DNA of 32,374 nucleotides from Candidatus Poribacteria bacterium (GTDB taxonomy: Bacteria; Poribacteria; WGA-4E; PCPOR2b). Below, piece by piece: positions 7,706 to 16,432 of this stretch (position 1 is the first letter of the stretch; each line of letters begins with the position of its first letter). The notes beneath the pieces are model-generated. The model did not search any database, had not been told where the DNA came from, and was given only the letters and a program-made list of their open reading frames with translations. The DNA lies in assembly GCA_021295755.1 (NCBI GenBank), contig JAGWBT010000008.1, positions 1-32,374 on the forward strand, written 5' to 3'. The position numbers were made by a program, and so were the translations under genes.

Positions 7706-9181
7706 TTAGGAATCCACTGGGAAGAATTTCTGGATTACAGTTGAATCTAGCGGTTTACTCACTAGGGAACCGATGATCATCGTTACGGAAGAAACAGCGA
7801 TAATGACTGCTACCGGCATGACACCACTGCTACCTACTGTGTAACCGGGGACCTGCCAACCCTGAATAAAGAAATAGACCCATAACACCACAACGCTGAT
7901 AACAGAGGCGAAAGCGCCGTATTTGGTACTGCGCTTCCAAAAGAGCGCGGCGAGAACAACTGGGAAAAGCGAGGCGAATCCTGTAAAAGACCAGACAGCG
8001 AGTTTGAAGATACTCCGGTTAAGAACAAGCGAAAGCAGGTAGGTCAAGAAAAGTATCCCGAAAACGAAAAGTCGCCCAACCAAGACCTGCCCCTTTTCGC
8101 TCAATCCCTCCTTCGCCGGATCAGAATATACTCTGTAATGACGAATAATATCGTGCGTAAACATACTTCCAATGGATAGTGACTGGGAGTCGAGAGAAGA
8201 CATAATCGCCGCAAAGACCCCTGCACCCAGAAGTCCTGCGAGCACCCCGGGCGCATGGCGCTCAATCATCTGCACCAAAACTGAATTGGCTTCAGGTCCC
8301 TTGAGTCCCGGCACGTCTACGCTTCCCAAAATTCCGAGTAACACACTTGGAATCCATACGATTGCAACACAGATCGGATACCATATCACGGGATAACGCA
8401 ATGTGCCCGCGCTTTTTGCTGTCAGCCAGTGCATGAAGATGTGAGGAAACATCCCCACTGATAGTGGGATGCAGGTGTAGGTTAGCAGCTCCAATGGTTT
8501 GATGTGATTCCCACGCATCAACAGATCCGGTGCCACCTGTGTCAAGCTAGCGGAGAGTCCTCCCATCTTATGCACGATGATAAAAAACGTCGCCCCACCG
8601 AGCGTCATGAAAACGACGGTTTGAAAGGTGTTTGCCCAAGCGGTCCCGCGCACACCACCATAGCAAACATAAATGAAAACTACGGCACAAACCAGCAGCC
8701 CACCCAGCCACTGCGGAATCTGACCCTTCGTAATCTGATGTAGGGTGATGCCGCCGCCCATTACGCCAATTAACAGATACGGTACGATAAGTGCAACAAT
8801 GACGATAAACAGCAGCAGCCCAAACCCATCACTGTCCCACCGTTCTCTGAAGTACTGTACCTGCGTAAAATAGCCGTACCGTTTCCCGATCGCCCATAGT
8901 CGGGTGCCAACAAAAAAGAAGACGCATGGAGCGACCAAAGCCGTCGAAGAAGCCATCAGTGCGAAAACACCGATACCTCTGTGGTAAGCTTCGCCGGAGG
9001 CACCGAGAATGGAGAAGGCGGTCATGTTGGTGCCAAACAGAGACATCAATAGGACAAAAGGTCCAATAGTTCGGCTAGCGACGAAATAATCTTCGCCGGT
9101 ACCACGAAAGAATTTATGGCTGACAGTCCCAACAATCAGCACAAGCCCCAGATATGCAAAGATAACGACGATAACTATCAT
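7706..9181 (-). CDS. Sodium:solute symporter (SSS family)
   Basis: This 491-residue protein is almost entirely membrane helices, about 13, as expected for the SSS/LeuT-fold family. Recognisable parts are an N-terminal helix followed by EDYFVASRTIGP, the conserved LFGTNMTAFSILGASGEAYHRG segment in TM2, YGGVRGTAWANTFQTVV in the middle, and AAIMSSLDSQSLSIGSMF, the usual SSS region near the second Na+ site. It would use the Na+ gradient to import a small organic solute; pantothenate, monocarboxylates, sugars and amino acids are all family substrates, and none can be chosen here. The gene lies nine bases after the small membrane protein at 9191-9412, which is probably a partner. Confidence 0.9.
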   Translation of the reverse strand: MIVIVVIFAYLGLVLIVGTVSHKFFRGTGEDYFVASRTIGPFVLLMSLFGTNMTAFSILGASGEAYHRGIGVFALMASSTALVAPCVFFFVGTRLWAIGKRYGYFTQVQYFRERWDSDGFGLLLFIVIVALIVPYLLIGVMGGGITLHQITKGQIPQWLGGLLVCAVVFIYVCYGGVRGTAWANTFQTVVFMTLGGATFFIIVHKMGGLSASLTQVAPDLLMRGNHIKPLELLTYTCIPLSVGMFPHIFMHWLTAKSAGTLRYPVIWYPICVAIVWIPSVLLGILGSVDVPGLKGPEANSVLVQMIERHAPGVLAGLLGAGVFAAIMSSLDSQSLSIGSMFTHDIIRHYRVYSDPAKEGLSEKGQVLVGRLFVFGILFLTYLLSLVLNRSIFKLAVWSFTGFASLFPVVLAALFWKRSTKYGAFASVISVVVLWVYFFIQGWQVPGYTVGSSGVMPVAVIIAVSSVTMIIGSLVSKPLDSTVIQKFFPVDS

Positions 9182-9190
9182 TATAGATTT

Positions 9191-9412
9191 CTACTCATCA
9201 GTATCGTCACCTTGTAGATGACGAGGCCAAGCATAGTTGATTGTCAGCACCATCAGTATGGCTGCTGCGAAACAGAATCCAATATGATAGAGCAATCCAA
9301 TAGGCAATCCTGCCACGACCTTTGGGTTGTTCCAGAACCAGAAATCATTGTGAAGTAAAAACAATGCAACAATCCCAACATAAAGCGTCCATCGGACAAA
9401 AGTTTTCTTCAT
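9191..9412 (-). CDS. Small DUF3311-like membrane protein, partner of the SSS symporter
   Basis: This 73-residue protein has two membrane helices: VGIVALFLLHNDFWFW, then GLLYHIGFCFAAAILMVLTI. A WNNPKVVAGLPIGLLYH linker between them fits the DUF3311/YhdT-like group of small proteins encoded immediately upstream of SSS symporters. GGAGG nine bases before the ATG supports the start, and the symporter begins nine bases after its stop. Its role is inferred to be a small accessory subunit. The family call is from pattern memory. Confidence 0.72.
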   Translation of the reverse strand: MKKTFVRWTLYVGIVALFLLHNDFWFWNNPKVVAGLPIGLLYHIGFCFAAAILMVLTINYAWPRHLQGDDTDE

Positions 9413-9431
9413 TTATATATGCCTCCATGCT

Positions 9432-10244
9432 TCATGGAAAAGCGGCGTTGATAATCTCTAAGAGTTCAGCTTTCTCATCATTACCGATTCCTTCAGATAG
9501 CCGAGCAGCAGCCACAGGGAGTTCCCAGCGAGCAATCGCTTTACGCGAAATTGATTGTATATGCCTGTAGTGTTCTAGATAAGCCTCGCAGAACAGATGA
9601 CGAAGTTCGGCAGCTTTTTGACGACGCGGTTCATCCATGCTAGAGGGTAGTTCGCTGATTTGAAGAAGTAGGGTTGTGCGAGCGACATCGACCACCGGTG
9701 ATCCTTGGGTGGCGTCTACCCAATCAATAATAACAGGTTCCTCAGCCGTTAGCAAGATATTCCCTGGATGAAAGTCACCGTGACAGATCTCGTTGTCGTC
9801 CTGAAGTCGATCTAAGCCGGTTAAGATGGCTACTTTAGTCTCTTTGGCTAATCGAGATACACTTTGAATTTGACGCTGCAATCGTTTACGCTGTAAAGGC
9901 AGCTTGGATGTAGTACGGGTGGACACATCAGCTTGTAACTCTGCTAGAAGATGTGCGTATGGGACAAGTTTTTGAGGATTGGCGATGATGGCCTCCACCA
10001 TAGTTACACCCTGCACTCTTTCAAAAATGATACCTTGACGGTTTTCAATATTGATGGTATCAATAACTGCGGGTGTATTCAGACCTGCGTCATGCGCGAT
10101 AGAAGCGCAGGCAGCTTCTTGTTCAGCTTCCCCCGGTGAAGCGCCCTCATGATACAGTTTAAGAATTTTATCCGCATCCCATGCAAAAACTTCGGCTGTC
10201 GCTCCTTCAGCAATCGGCGGGTACTTAATCGTAGATAAGACCAT
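9432..10244 (-). CDS. APH-like phosphotransferase (aminoglycoside/choline kinase fold)
   Basis: The 270-residue protein has the kinase-like fold of the APH family. An ATP-lysine candidate is K29 in ILKLYHEG. The Brenner motif HGDFHPGN is at 155-162, with D157 as catalytic base, and the Mg-binding IDWVD is at 173-177. Such enzymes phosphorylate small hydroxylated molecules (aminoglycosides, homoserine, choline, thiamine, sugars). The substrate here is not identifiable, and an environmental metabolic kinase is more likely than drug resistance. No strong ribosome site is seen before the ATG at 10244. It sits between the fused TRAP permease, 93 bases upstream, and the DUF3311/SSS pair downstream, all on the minus strand. 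Confidence 0.82.
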   Translation of the reverse strand: MVLSTIKYPPIAEGATAEVFAWDADKILKLYHEGASPGEAEQEAACASIAHDAGLNTPAVIDTINIENRQGIIFERVQGVTMVEAIIANPQKLVPYAHLLAELQADVSTRTTSKLPLQRKRLQRQIQSVSRLAKETKVAILTGLDRLQDDNEICHGDFHPGNILLTAEEPVIIDWVDATQGSPVVDVARTTLLLQISELPSSMDEPRRQKAAELRHLFCEAYLEHYRHIQSISRKAIARWELPVAAARLSEGIGNDEKAELLEIINAAFP

Positions 10245-10337
10245 CTCTTTGTCGCAATCTATGCAATGATTTCCAGAAACTCGTATCGACCGTATAGGAT
10301 ATATCCCAACTTCTTTGCTAGTTTTCCAAATGAAGGG

Positions 10338-12389
10338 CTACTGGTGTTCCAATAAAGAAATTCTTGAACGCCAGTTAAAAAAACCGATAATTGCAATGGC
10401 AATAAATGCGGCTAATTGCACCCAGCCGACATGGGTGAGGAAGAAAACTGCAGCGACAGCGAGTAACCCCGCCCGTTTCCAAAAATCAAGTGGTGCAAAC
10501 CAATGACCAGAAACGCTTGCAGCCAGTGATATAATTCCAAAAAGAGCAATCAGGATACTTGCTGCGATGGCAAAAAAACTGGCGGTCCCACCATCTGGAG
10601 ATAGGAGCAATAGCTCCGGTTTCAAAGTGAAGGCATAGGGCAGCGCGAACCCTACCAACGCAAATCGGAACGCAGCAACGCCCGTCTGCATAATGCCCGT
10701 TCCTGCAATGGCTGCCGCGGTATACGCCGCCAAAGCGACAGGCGGTGTCACCATCGCCATCATGCCAAAATAGAAGATAAAGAGATGAGCAGCAAGCGGA
10801 ACCAATCCCAATTCGGTCAATACCGGTCCGACCAATGTCGCCATGAGCAGATAGCACACCGACGACGGCAATCCCATCCCAAGGATGATTGTCGAGATCA
10901 TCAAGAGAATAAGCGCGAGGAGACGACTGTTTTCGGCAAGCGGCAAAAGGGCTCCCGGTAATTTTGTGCCGATCCCTGTTAAAGTGACTACACCGAGAAT
11001 TAACCCCACGCATGCAGCCGCTGCAATCAGCGAAACACCGCCGTGAGCCGCTCTCTCCATCGTTTCGACCATTCGACGAGTCCCAATCCAAATCTGTCTA
11101 GTGGAAATCCGGAATGGCTGGCTAATTGATGTTCGCGTTGACGAAGAATCACTTTGGGTAACTTGATTCAGTATCTCCCATACACCGCGAATACCGATCA
11201 GTATAAGGATGAACAGCAAGCTGAGACTGACCGCTCGGAACGGCGTGTAACCGAGAAGGAGAAAGAGGATAAGTGTAATAAACGCTACCAAAAAGACTAA
11301 CCCCTGTATTCCTGTCTTCGGCTGACATATTTCGGTTACGTCTTCTTGGGGTACTTCGGCTGATGCGCCTACACGTTTGGCGTAAAAGTGGACAATCAAC
11401 AGGAGCGCAGTATAGTAAAGGATCGCAGGAATCAGTGCAGCTTTGATGATTTGTAGATAGGTTACGGCTGGCTCGACAATTTCGAGCATCATGTAGGCAC
11501 CTGCACCCATAATTGGTGGTACCAATGCGCCACCTGAACTTGCCGCGGCTTCTATGCCTCCAGCAACCGTTGGTCTGAACCCGGAACTGCGCATCATCGG
11601 GATCGTGAACGTGCCAGTGGTGGCAGTATTGGCGACGGCACTGCCAGACAACGAACCCATCGCTCCGCTGCTAACCACAGCAACCTTGGCAGGACCTCCG
11701 ACGCTTGAACGAAACAGACGCCTCGCGAAATTGATGATGTAACCGGTGGCTCCCGTTTTCTCCAGCAATGCGCCAAACAGGACAAAAAGGAACACGTAGG
11801 TGAACATCACCTTTAGGGCAATGCCAAACACCCCTTGGCTATGTAGAAAGGTCTGGCTGACAATGCGTTCCCAAGAATAGCCCCTATGCGGAAATAGCCA
11901 ATCGGGCATCCATTGGCCGAAAGCTGCATACGCCAAGAAGGCCAGAGAGAGGATACAAAGGGTCAAACCGATAGCGCGACGGGTTCCCTCCAGGACAAGA
12001 AGCAACCCCAATAGCCCGATCACGTAGTCCCTAGTGGTCCCCATCCCCGCTCGATCCCCAAGCTGTTGACCGTCAATCCAAAATCGTCTGAACAGAGGTT
12101 CCGTTTGAACTAGGATATAACCAAAGCAGATTACCACCACGAGGACGAAAACAAAGTTTAGACTTTGGAAAACGATATATCCTTCAAACCGAGGATGGAT
12201 AGGGTATTTGAGGAAAACGAGGATTAAGCCCAACATGGCAAAAATCGCCAATTGAGCTTGAGGCGAGAGCTGGGGATAGTTGACCTCTGCCAAAACAAAC
12301 ACAGTCAAAAGAGCGGCACATGTGCGAAAAAGGATTCGCTGAATACGTTGGAGCATAATGGTGAAACTCGAAGGGGTATTGTGATCCAC
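10338..12389 (-). CDS. TRAP transporter fused permease (DctQM, TAXI type)
   Basis: At 683 residues with about 17 membrane helices, this is the fused small-plus-large TRAP permease. The N-terminal part carries the DctQ-like helices. The DctM part has SGSAVANTATTGTFTIP, GGIEAAASSGGALVPPIMGAGAYMM and the MGLPSSVCYLLMATLVGP / MMAMVTPPVALAAYTAAAIAG pair typical of the family. It uses an ion gradient and a periplasmic receptor to import organic acids or similar solutes. The start is GTG at 12389, overlapping the TAG stop of the DUF1080 gene by one base with no Shine-Dalgarno site, so translation is probably coupled; the internal ATG at 12356 is an alternative start. No TAXI-type receptor gene lies in this window. 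Confidence 0.9.
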   Translation of the reverse strand: MDHNTPSSFTIMLQRIQRILFRTCAALLTVFVLAEVNYPQLSPQAQLAIFAMLGLILVFLKYPIHPRFEGYIVFQSLNFVFVLVVVICFGYILVQTEPLFRRFWIDGQQLGDRAGMGTTRDYVIGLLGLLLVLEGTRRAIGLTLCILSLAFLAYAAFGQWMPDWLFPHRGYSWERIVSQTFLHSQGVFGIALKVMFTYVFLFVLFGALLEKTGATGYIINFARRLFRSSVGGPAKVAVVSSGAMGSLSGSAVANTATTGTFTIPMMRSSGFRPTVAGGIEAAASSGGALVPPIMGAGAYMMLEIVEPAVTYLQIIKAALIPAILYYTALLLIVHFYAKRVGASAEVPQEDVTEICQPKTGIQGLVFLVAFITLILFLLLGYTPFRAVSLSLLFILILIGIRGVWEILNQVTQSDSSSTRTSISQPFRISTRQIWIGTRRMVETMERAAHGGVSLIAAAACVGLILGVVTLTGIGTKLPGALLPLAENSRLLALILLMISTIILGMGLPSSVCYLLMATLVGPVLTELGLVPLAAHLFIFYFGMMAMVTPPVALAAYTAAAIAGTGIMQTGVAAFRFALVGFALPYAFTLKPELLLLSPDGGTASFFAIAASILIALFGIISLAASVSGHWFAPLDFWKRAGLLAVAAVFFLTHVGWVQLAAFIAIAIIGFFNWRSRISLLEHQ

Positions 12390-13135
12390 TAGAGGATACG
12401 AATCCAGATGTTACGGTATCGAACGGGATCACCATGATCTTGGAGCATTATCGGTCCCTGAGCGGGATGCGGCTCGTCATAAGAGGGAGCACGCCTGTGG
12501 CCTGTTGGTCCCATGGCTGCTCGGTGGTTTTGCACGAGTACGCCGTTGTGGACGACAGTGATGTATGCTGGACTGATCAGTTTCTGTCCGCCAAATCGCG
12601 GTGCCGTAAAGAAAATATCGTATGTCTGCCATTCGCCGGGCTTGTGGCAGGCGTTGACTAGCGGCGGGTACTGGCCATAAATCGCAGCGGTGATCCCATC
12701 CGCGTAGGTCGGATTGTCGTAGCCGTCAAGCACTTGAATCTCGTAATTGCCCATCAGAAATACACCACTATTGCCGCGTCCCTGACTGTCTCCTTTTACC
12801 TCTACCGGTGCAGCCCATTCGAGGTGTAGTTGGCAGTCACCGAAGTGCGCTTGGGTCTCGATGTTGCCTGTGCGGGTGACTTCCACGTAACCATTCTCAA
12901 CTCTCCACTTGGCTGCTCCGTCACGCCCCATCCACTTTGAAAGATCGCTTCCATCAAACAGGATGATCGCATCTGATGGGGGTTGACCCGGTGCTGCTTG
13001 TGAACTTTCAGTCCCAGGGGCAATTACTTGTGGTTGAGGACGGGTTCCATCATGGACCCGCCACTCTGAACCCGGAATCATCGGTGTGTCGTCATAACCG
13101 ATAGGCGCTTTGTTCGCCGGTGACTGCTGTACCAT
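12389..13135 (-). CDS. DUF1080 / 3-keto-disaccharide hydrolase domain protein
   Basis: The 248-residue protein carries the DUF1080 (concanavalin-like) fold. Its markers are IILFDGSDLSKWMGRDG followed by WRVENGYVEV, QAHFGDCQLHLEWAAP, RGNSGVFLMGNYEIQVLDGYDN, and a YRNIWIRIL end. Characterised relatives act on 3-keto-glycosides, and the family is abundant in Planctomycetes and Poribacteria. An N-terminal 50-residue proline-rich region precedes the domain, and I see no signal peptide, unlike many homologues. AAGGAG at 13144-13149 lies eight bases before the ATG. It is the first gene of the minus-strand run and overlaps the TRAP permease start by one base, suggesting the transporter imports a sugar-derived substrate; that link is inference. 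Confidence 0.9.
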   Translation of the reverse strand: MVQQSPANKAPIGYDDTPMIPGSEWRVHDGTRPQPQVIAPGTESSQAAPGQPPSDAIILFDGSDLSKWMGRDGAAKWRVENGYVEVTRTGNIETQAHFGDCQLHLEWAAPVEVKGDSQGRGNSGVFLMGNYEIQVLDGYDNPTYADGITAAIYGQYPPLVNACHKPGEWQTYDIFFTAPRFGGQKLISPAYITVVHNGVLVQNHRAAMGPTGHRRAPSYDEPHPAQGPIMLQDHGDPVRYRNIWIRIL

Positions 13136-13414
13136 AGTTAAATCTCCTTAAATGTTATGTATGAGCTTCAAAACTATCATCCAATATCATTCTTATCACT
13201 CTGTGCTTTACATCTTTGCTGTACGTATAACTCATTATATCGCAGATAGATAGATTGCGCAAGACCTCTAGTGTCTAATAAGACCTCTTCAATTGGCAAA
13301 AATTCCCACTAAGAATCCTAATTCTACTAACTTTTATCTTGTTATTATGGTTAGCGTATGATAAGATGAGAAAACTTCACCTAGCAAAAGATCCAGCCAA
13401 TTGAGGGTTCAATC

Positions 13415-14089
13415 ATGGCAAAACGAAATGGGTTCTCGGAACTAGCAAAACTACTCGTTCGTTATCCTACCCAAGGACAAAGAGAAAAACTGAAACAGCT
13501 TCTATTACAAAATTATACGCAAGAAAGCCTCCTTGATTACTTGACGGATGAAGTTGCTCCAACACGACAGGCAGCGGCTTATGCGCTCGGTATAATTGGC
13601 GACCAGGAAGCAGTTGCCCCGTTAGTAAAAGCACTCCAACAGAGCGATCCCGATATGCGCTCCAGTGCTGAGCAGGCATTGTGGACAATCTGGTTTCGCT
13701 CCGGTGATAAAGCTGTCGATGATATGCTTCAAAAAAGTTCGGCATATATCAAGAAAGAGCAGTATGTAGAAGCTGTTGACCTTTTGACAGAAGTAACTCA
13801 AACCGCACCCGAATTCGCTGAAGGATATAACCAAAGGGCAATCGCATATTTTATGCTAGAAGAGTGGGAACAATCTATCGATGATTGCAAAAAGGTGATT
13901 AACCTCAATCCTGTCCATTTTGGTGCGTTTGCCGGACTGGGACAATGCTATCTTCGGCTCGGAAATCTCCGCGAAGCACTAGAGGCATTTCAGCAGGCAC
14001 TAGAGCTTCATCCAGGCCTCTATGGCGTCGCACATACAGTATTGCAGATTCAGGACGCGTTGCAAGAGCAATCTAGCCAGAGGCGTTAA
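13415..14089 (+). CDS. HEAT-repeat plus TPR protein
   Basis: Residues 47-95 form one or two HEAT/PBS-lyase-type repeats (PTRQAAAYALGIIGDQEAVAPLV, then DPDMRSSAEQALWTI). Residues 101-200 form about three TPR units (EQYVEAVDLLTEV, AEGYNQRAIAYFMLEEWEQSI, GAFAGLGQCYLRLGNLREALEAFQQALELHPG). Both repeat types are protein-binding scaffolds and there is no catalytic motif. No signal peptide is seen, so a cytoplasmic adaptor is likely. It is the first gene of the plus-strand group leading to glmM-glmR-glmS and lies eight bases before the membrane protein at 14098. The partner is unknown. Confidence 0.83.
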   Translation: MAKRNGFSELAKLLVRYPTQGQREKLKQLLLQNYTQESLLDYLTDEVAPTRQAAAYALGIIGDQEAVAPLVKALQQSDPDMRSSAEQALWTIWFRSGDKAVDDMLQKSSAYIKKEQYVEAVDLLTEVTQTAPEFAEGYNQRAIAYFMLEEWEQSIDDCKKVINLNPVHFGAFAGLGQCYLRLGNLREALEAFQQALELHPGLYGVAHTVLQIQDALQEQSSQRR

Positions 14090-14097
14090 GTAATGAA

Positions 14098-14892
14098 ATG
14101 CGTCATATACCCCGCTTTGAAAATCCAATCTTCAGCCAAGTCATAAGCCATCAGTGGAAAGTCCACAAAATCTGTTTTGCTATCGTTGTGTTCGGCGCTC
14201 TGTTGCTCGTCATCTGCCAGCTTCTGTTTCGGGCAAAACTGGGGCAGTACATAGACCTCATCCTTCTGTCAGAAGCTCTACTTATCCTGATTGTCTCCCC
14301 ATATTTAGCATGTAGTGCCCTGAATAAGCATTTCGCACATTCCCTGTCGACGATTTTTTTACAACTGAGCCGAATGCGTCTTCGATGGGTCTGGCTGAGC
14401 GTTATATTAGGAAGCCAGTTTTACCTCTTCTGCTTCGTTGCACTCACATCTATCGTCTTTACAATGCTCCTACCATCAATCAGCAACATCACCCATCGGC
14501 AAGTGATTCAACTGCACTTGATTTTTACAATTTATACTATTTTGGGTGCTGTAGTTGGCGGATTTTGGTGGCGCGTGTTGCGCCATGAAATCTTTGCAAC
14601 ACAGGCTACATACCTAGGGTGGAGCCTTCTAATAGGTGGTGTGTTTCTGCTGTCACCCTTAGACCGTTATCTACAAAATCTCGAACCTATCATTCCGCCA
14701 TTTCTGCATATCAACCCGCTGATGGCTGTGTGCCACCTACTTGAGATCGATGTGTTTAGAACACCACACTTATACGAACTAACGCCCGTTCCATCATACA
14801 GGGTTGTCTATCCTCCGTGGCACATTGTTTGCGCCTGGCAGATACTGATCGGAATCTGTTGTGTAGCACTAGCACGTTGGAATCGAGTCTGA
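14098..14892 (+). CDS. Polytopic membrane protein, ABC-2 permease-like
   Basis: This 264-residue protein has about six membrane helices, for instance KICFAIVVFGALLLVIC, ILLSEALLILIVSPYLAC, VWLSVILGSQFYLFCFVAL, LIFTIYTILGAVVGGFWW, LGWSLLIGGVFLLSPL and IVCAWQILIGICCVALA. The amphipathic opening with ENPIFSQVISHQW before the first helix and the general layout resemble ABC-2-type export permeases. No ATPase gene is adjacent, so the assignment is tentative. There is no strong ribosome site, and with eight bases between it and the HEAT/TPR gene, coupling is likely. It is 26 bases ahead of the glmM-like gene, but no link to amino-sugar synthesis can be shown. Confidence 0.6.
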   Translation: MRHIPRFENPIFSQVISHQWKVHKICFAIVVFGALLLVICQLLFRAKLGQYIDLILLSEALLILIVSPYLACSALNKHFAHSLSTIFLQLSRMRLRWVWLSVILGSQFYLFCFVALTSIVFTMLLPSISNITHRQVIQLHLIFTIYTILGAVVGGFWWRVLRHEIFATQATYLGWSLLIGGVFLLSPLDRYLQNLEPIIPPFLHINPLMAVCHLLEIDVFRTPHLYELTPVPSYRVVYPPWHIVCAWQILIGICCVALARWNRV

Positions 14893-14918
14893 ATTATTGA
14901 ACAACAGGAGTCTACAGA

Positions 14919-16310
14919 TTGGACGAAGCGAGATCTCATGAAGATCTGATCATCAGTGTCTCAGGGGTCAGGGGAACAGTCGGTAGCGCATTAGATCCCA
15001 GCCAATTAACCCGCTTTGCAGCCGCATTCGGCACGTTAATCAGGGGACAAACCGTCGTGGTTGGCAGAGATACACGCACGTCGGGCCCGATGGTATATCA
15101 TGCGATCCTCGCTGGCCTCATCGCGACCGGCTGTAAGGTGATTGACGTGGGGGTTTGTCCAACACCCACAGTTTTATTTATTTCAAAAGCGCTGAACGCC
15201 GTCGGAAGTCTGGTGATTACGGCGAGCCACAACCCAATTGATTGGAATGGCATCGAATTTGCATCTGAATCTGGTAGGCTTCTAAGTGAGGCCGAACGCA
15301 CACGCCTAATGCAGATTTACGAGTCGGGAGCGTTTCAGCTGACAACTTGGGATAAACAGGGCGAAGTTACAGTAATTGATACTGCTATTGATCAACATAT
15401 CGCCGGCGTGCTCAGTTGTGATTGGGTCGTGCGTAATCAAACTAAGTCACGTCGGCTAAAGGTCGTAATCGACTGTGCTAACGGGGCGGGAAGTGTGATT
15501 AGTCCTCGCTTGCTGACAGAACTGGGCTGCGAAGTAATTGAACTGAACTGCGTCCCCGATGGCTATTTTCCTCGCCCAGCGGAACCAACGCCTGATGCCT
15601 TAGACCGACTCTGTGAGACTGTCAAATCAGAAGGCGCAGATCTCGGTCTCGCACACGACGGCGATGCGGACCGATTAGTGCTTGCCACGGAGGAAGGCAC
15701 TCCGCTGAGCAGCGAATACACCTTCGCCCTTGCAGCGGATTTTCTGCTCAATAAGCGAAAAGGCGATATCGTTGCAACCGTATCAACCAGTCGTATGTTG
15801 GATGACGTGGCGAGGCGGCACGGCGTAAAACTGCACCGGACGCCGGTCGGCGTCGGATACGTTGTCGAGAAAATGCGTGAAACGGGTGCAGTCATTGGTG
15901 GTGAGGGAACAGGAGGTGTGATTTATCCAGAACTCCAATATACTACTGACGGGATGGCGTCAATAGCTGCGATTGTACAACTTCTCGTGGAATCAAGCAC
16001 ATCAACAATCTCAGATGTTATCGCTGCCATCCCAAGTTATGCTATCTGTAAGGAGAGACTGGAGGTGCCCTCGCAACATATCGCTAATGCAGTGCTTCAA
16101 CTTGCGATTGAAACCTATACTGATGAGACACTTGATCTGGCAGATGGAGTGAAACGGGTTTGGGAAGACCGATGGGTCAATATTCGGAAGTCTGGCACAG
16201 AGCCGGTCATTCGTGTTTTTAGCGAAGCGCTAACCTTTGAAGAGGCACAGGAACTTTGCAATTCGACGCTTGATACACTGAAATCCTTGATGCAGCGTGT
16301 CTCCAACTAG
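14919..16310 (+). CDS. glmM: Phosphoglucosamine mutase-like alpha-D-phosphohexomutase
   Basis: All four signature loops of the phosphohexomutase family are present. These are the phosphoserine loop TASHNP at 101-106 (S103), the metal loop DGDADR at 247-252, the sugar loop GEGTGG at 328-333, and the phosphate loop RKSGTEP at 423-429. Length, 463 residues, is normal. The start is TTG at 14919 with ACAGGAG at 14904-14910, eight bases upstream. The sugar loop differs from the GEKSGH of bacterial GlmM and looks more like that of archaeal or phosphomannomutase-type enzymes, so sequence alone leaves the substrate open. The glmR and glmS neighbours favour interconversion of glucosamine-6-P and glucosamine-1-P. 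Phosphomannomutase or phosphoglucomutase is the alternative. Confidence 0.85.
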   Translation: MDEARSHEDLIISVSGVRGTVGSALDPSQLTRFAAAFGTLIRGQTVVVGRDTRTSGPMVYHAILAGLIATGCKVIDVGVCPTPTVLFISKALNAVGSLVITASHNPIDWNGIEFASESGRLLSEAERTRLMQIYESGAFQLTTWDKQGEVTVIDTAIDQHIAGVLSCDWVVRNQTKSRRLKVVIDCANGAGSVISPRLLTELGCEVIELNCVPDGYFPRPAEPTPDALDRLCETVKSEGADLGLAHDGDADRLVLATEEGTPLSSEYTFALAADFLLNKRKGDIVATVSTSRMLDDVARRHGVKLHRTPVGVGYVVEKMRETGAVIGGEGTGGVIYPELQYTTDGMASIAAIVQLLVESSTSTISDVIAAIPSYAICKERLEVPSQHIANAVLQLAIETYTDETLDLADGVKRVWEDRWVNIRKSGTEPVIRVFSEALTFEEAQELCNSTLDTLKSLMQRVSN

Positions 16311-16432
16311 TGACTAAACTCTTTTAGGTACGCGACGAGTCTTACTTAACGGCAATTTTTCTTGAAACGCAAACGTCCTCTCAGCGTCAATTTTAATAGA
16401 TTACTGTTGTGCTGTATTGATGGAGGTTTATC

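Noticed and set aside
9432-10244. Antibiotic-resistance aminoglycoside kinase
   Set aside because: Only generic APH-fold motifs are present, and the neighbours are transport and metabolic genes, so a resistance claim is not supported.
13415-14892. cdaA-cdaR arrangement upstream of glmM
   Set aside because: The two genes encode a HEAT/TPR protein and a polytopic membrane protein; no diadenylate cyclase DGA or RHR motif is present.
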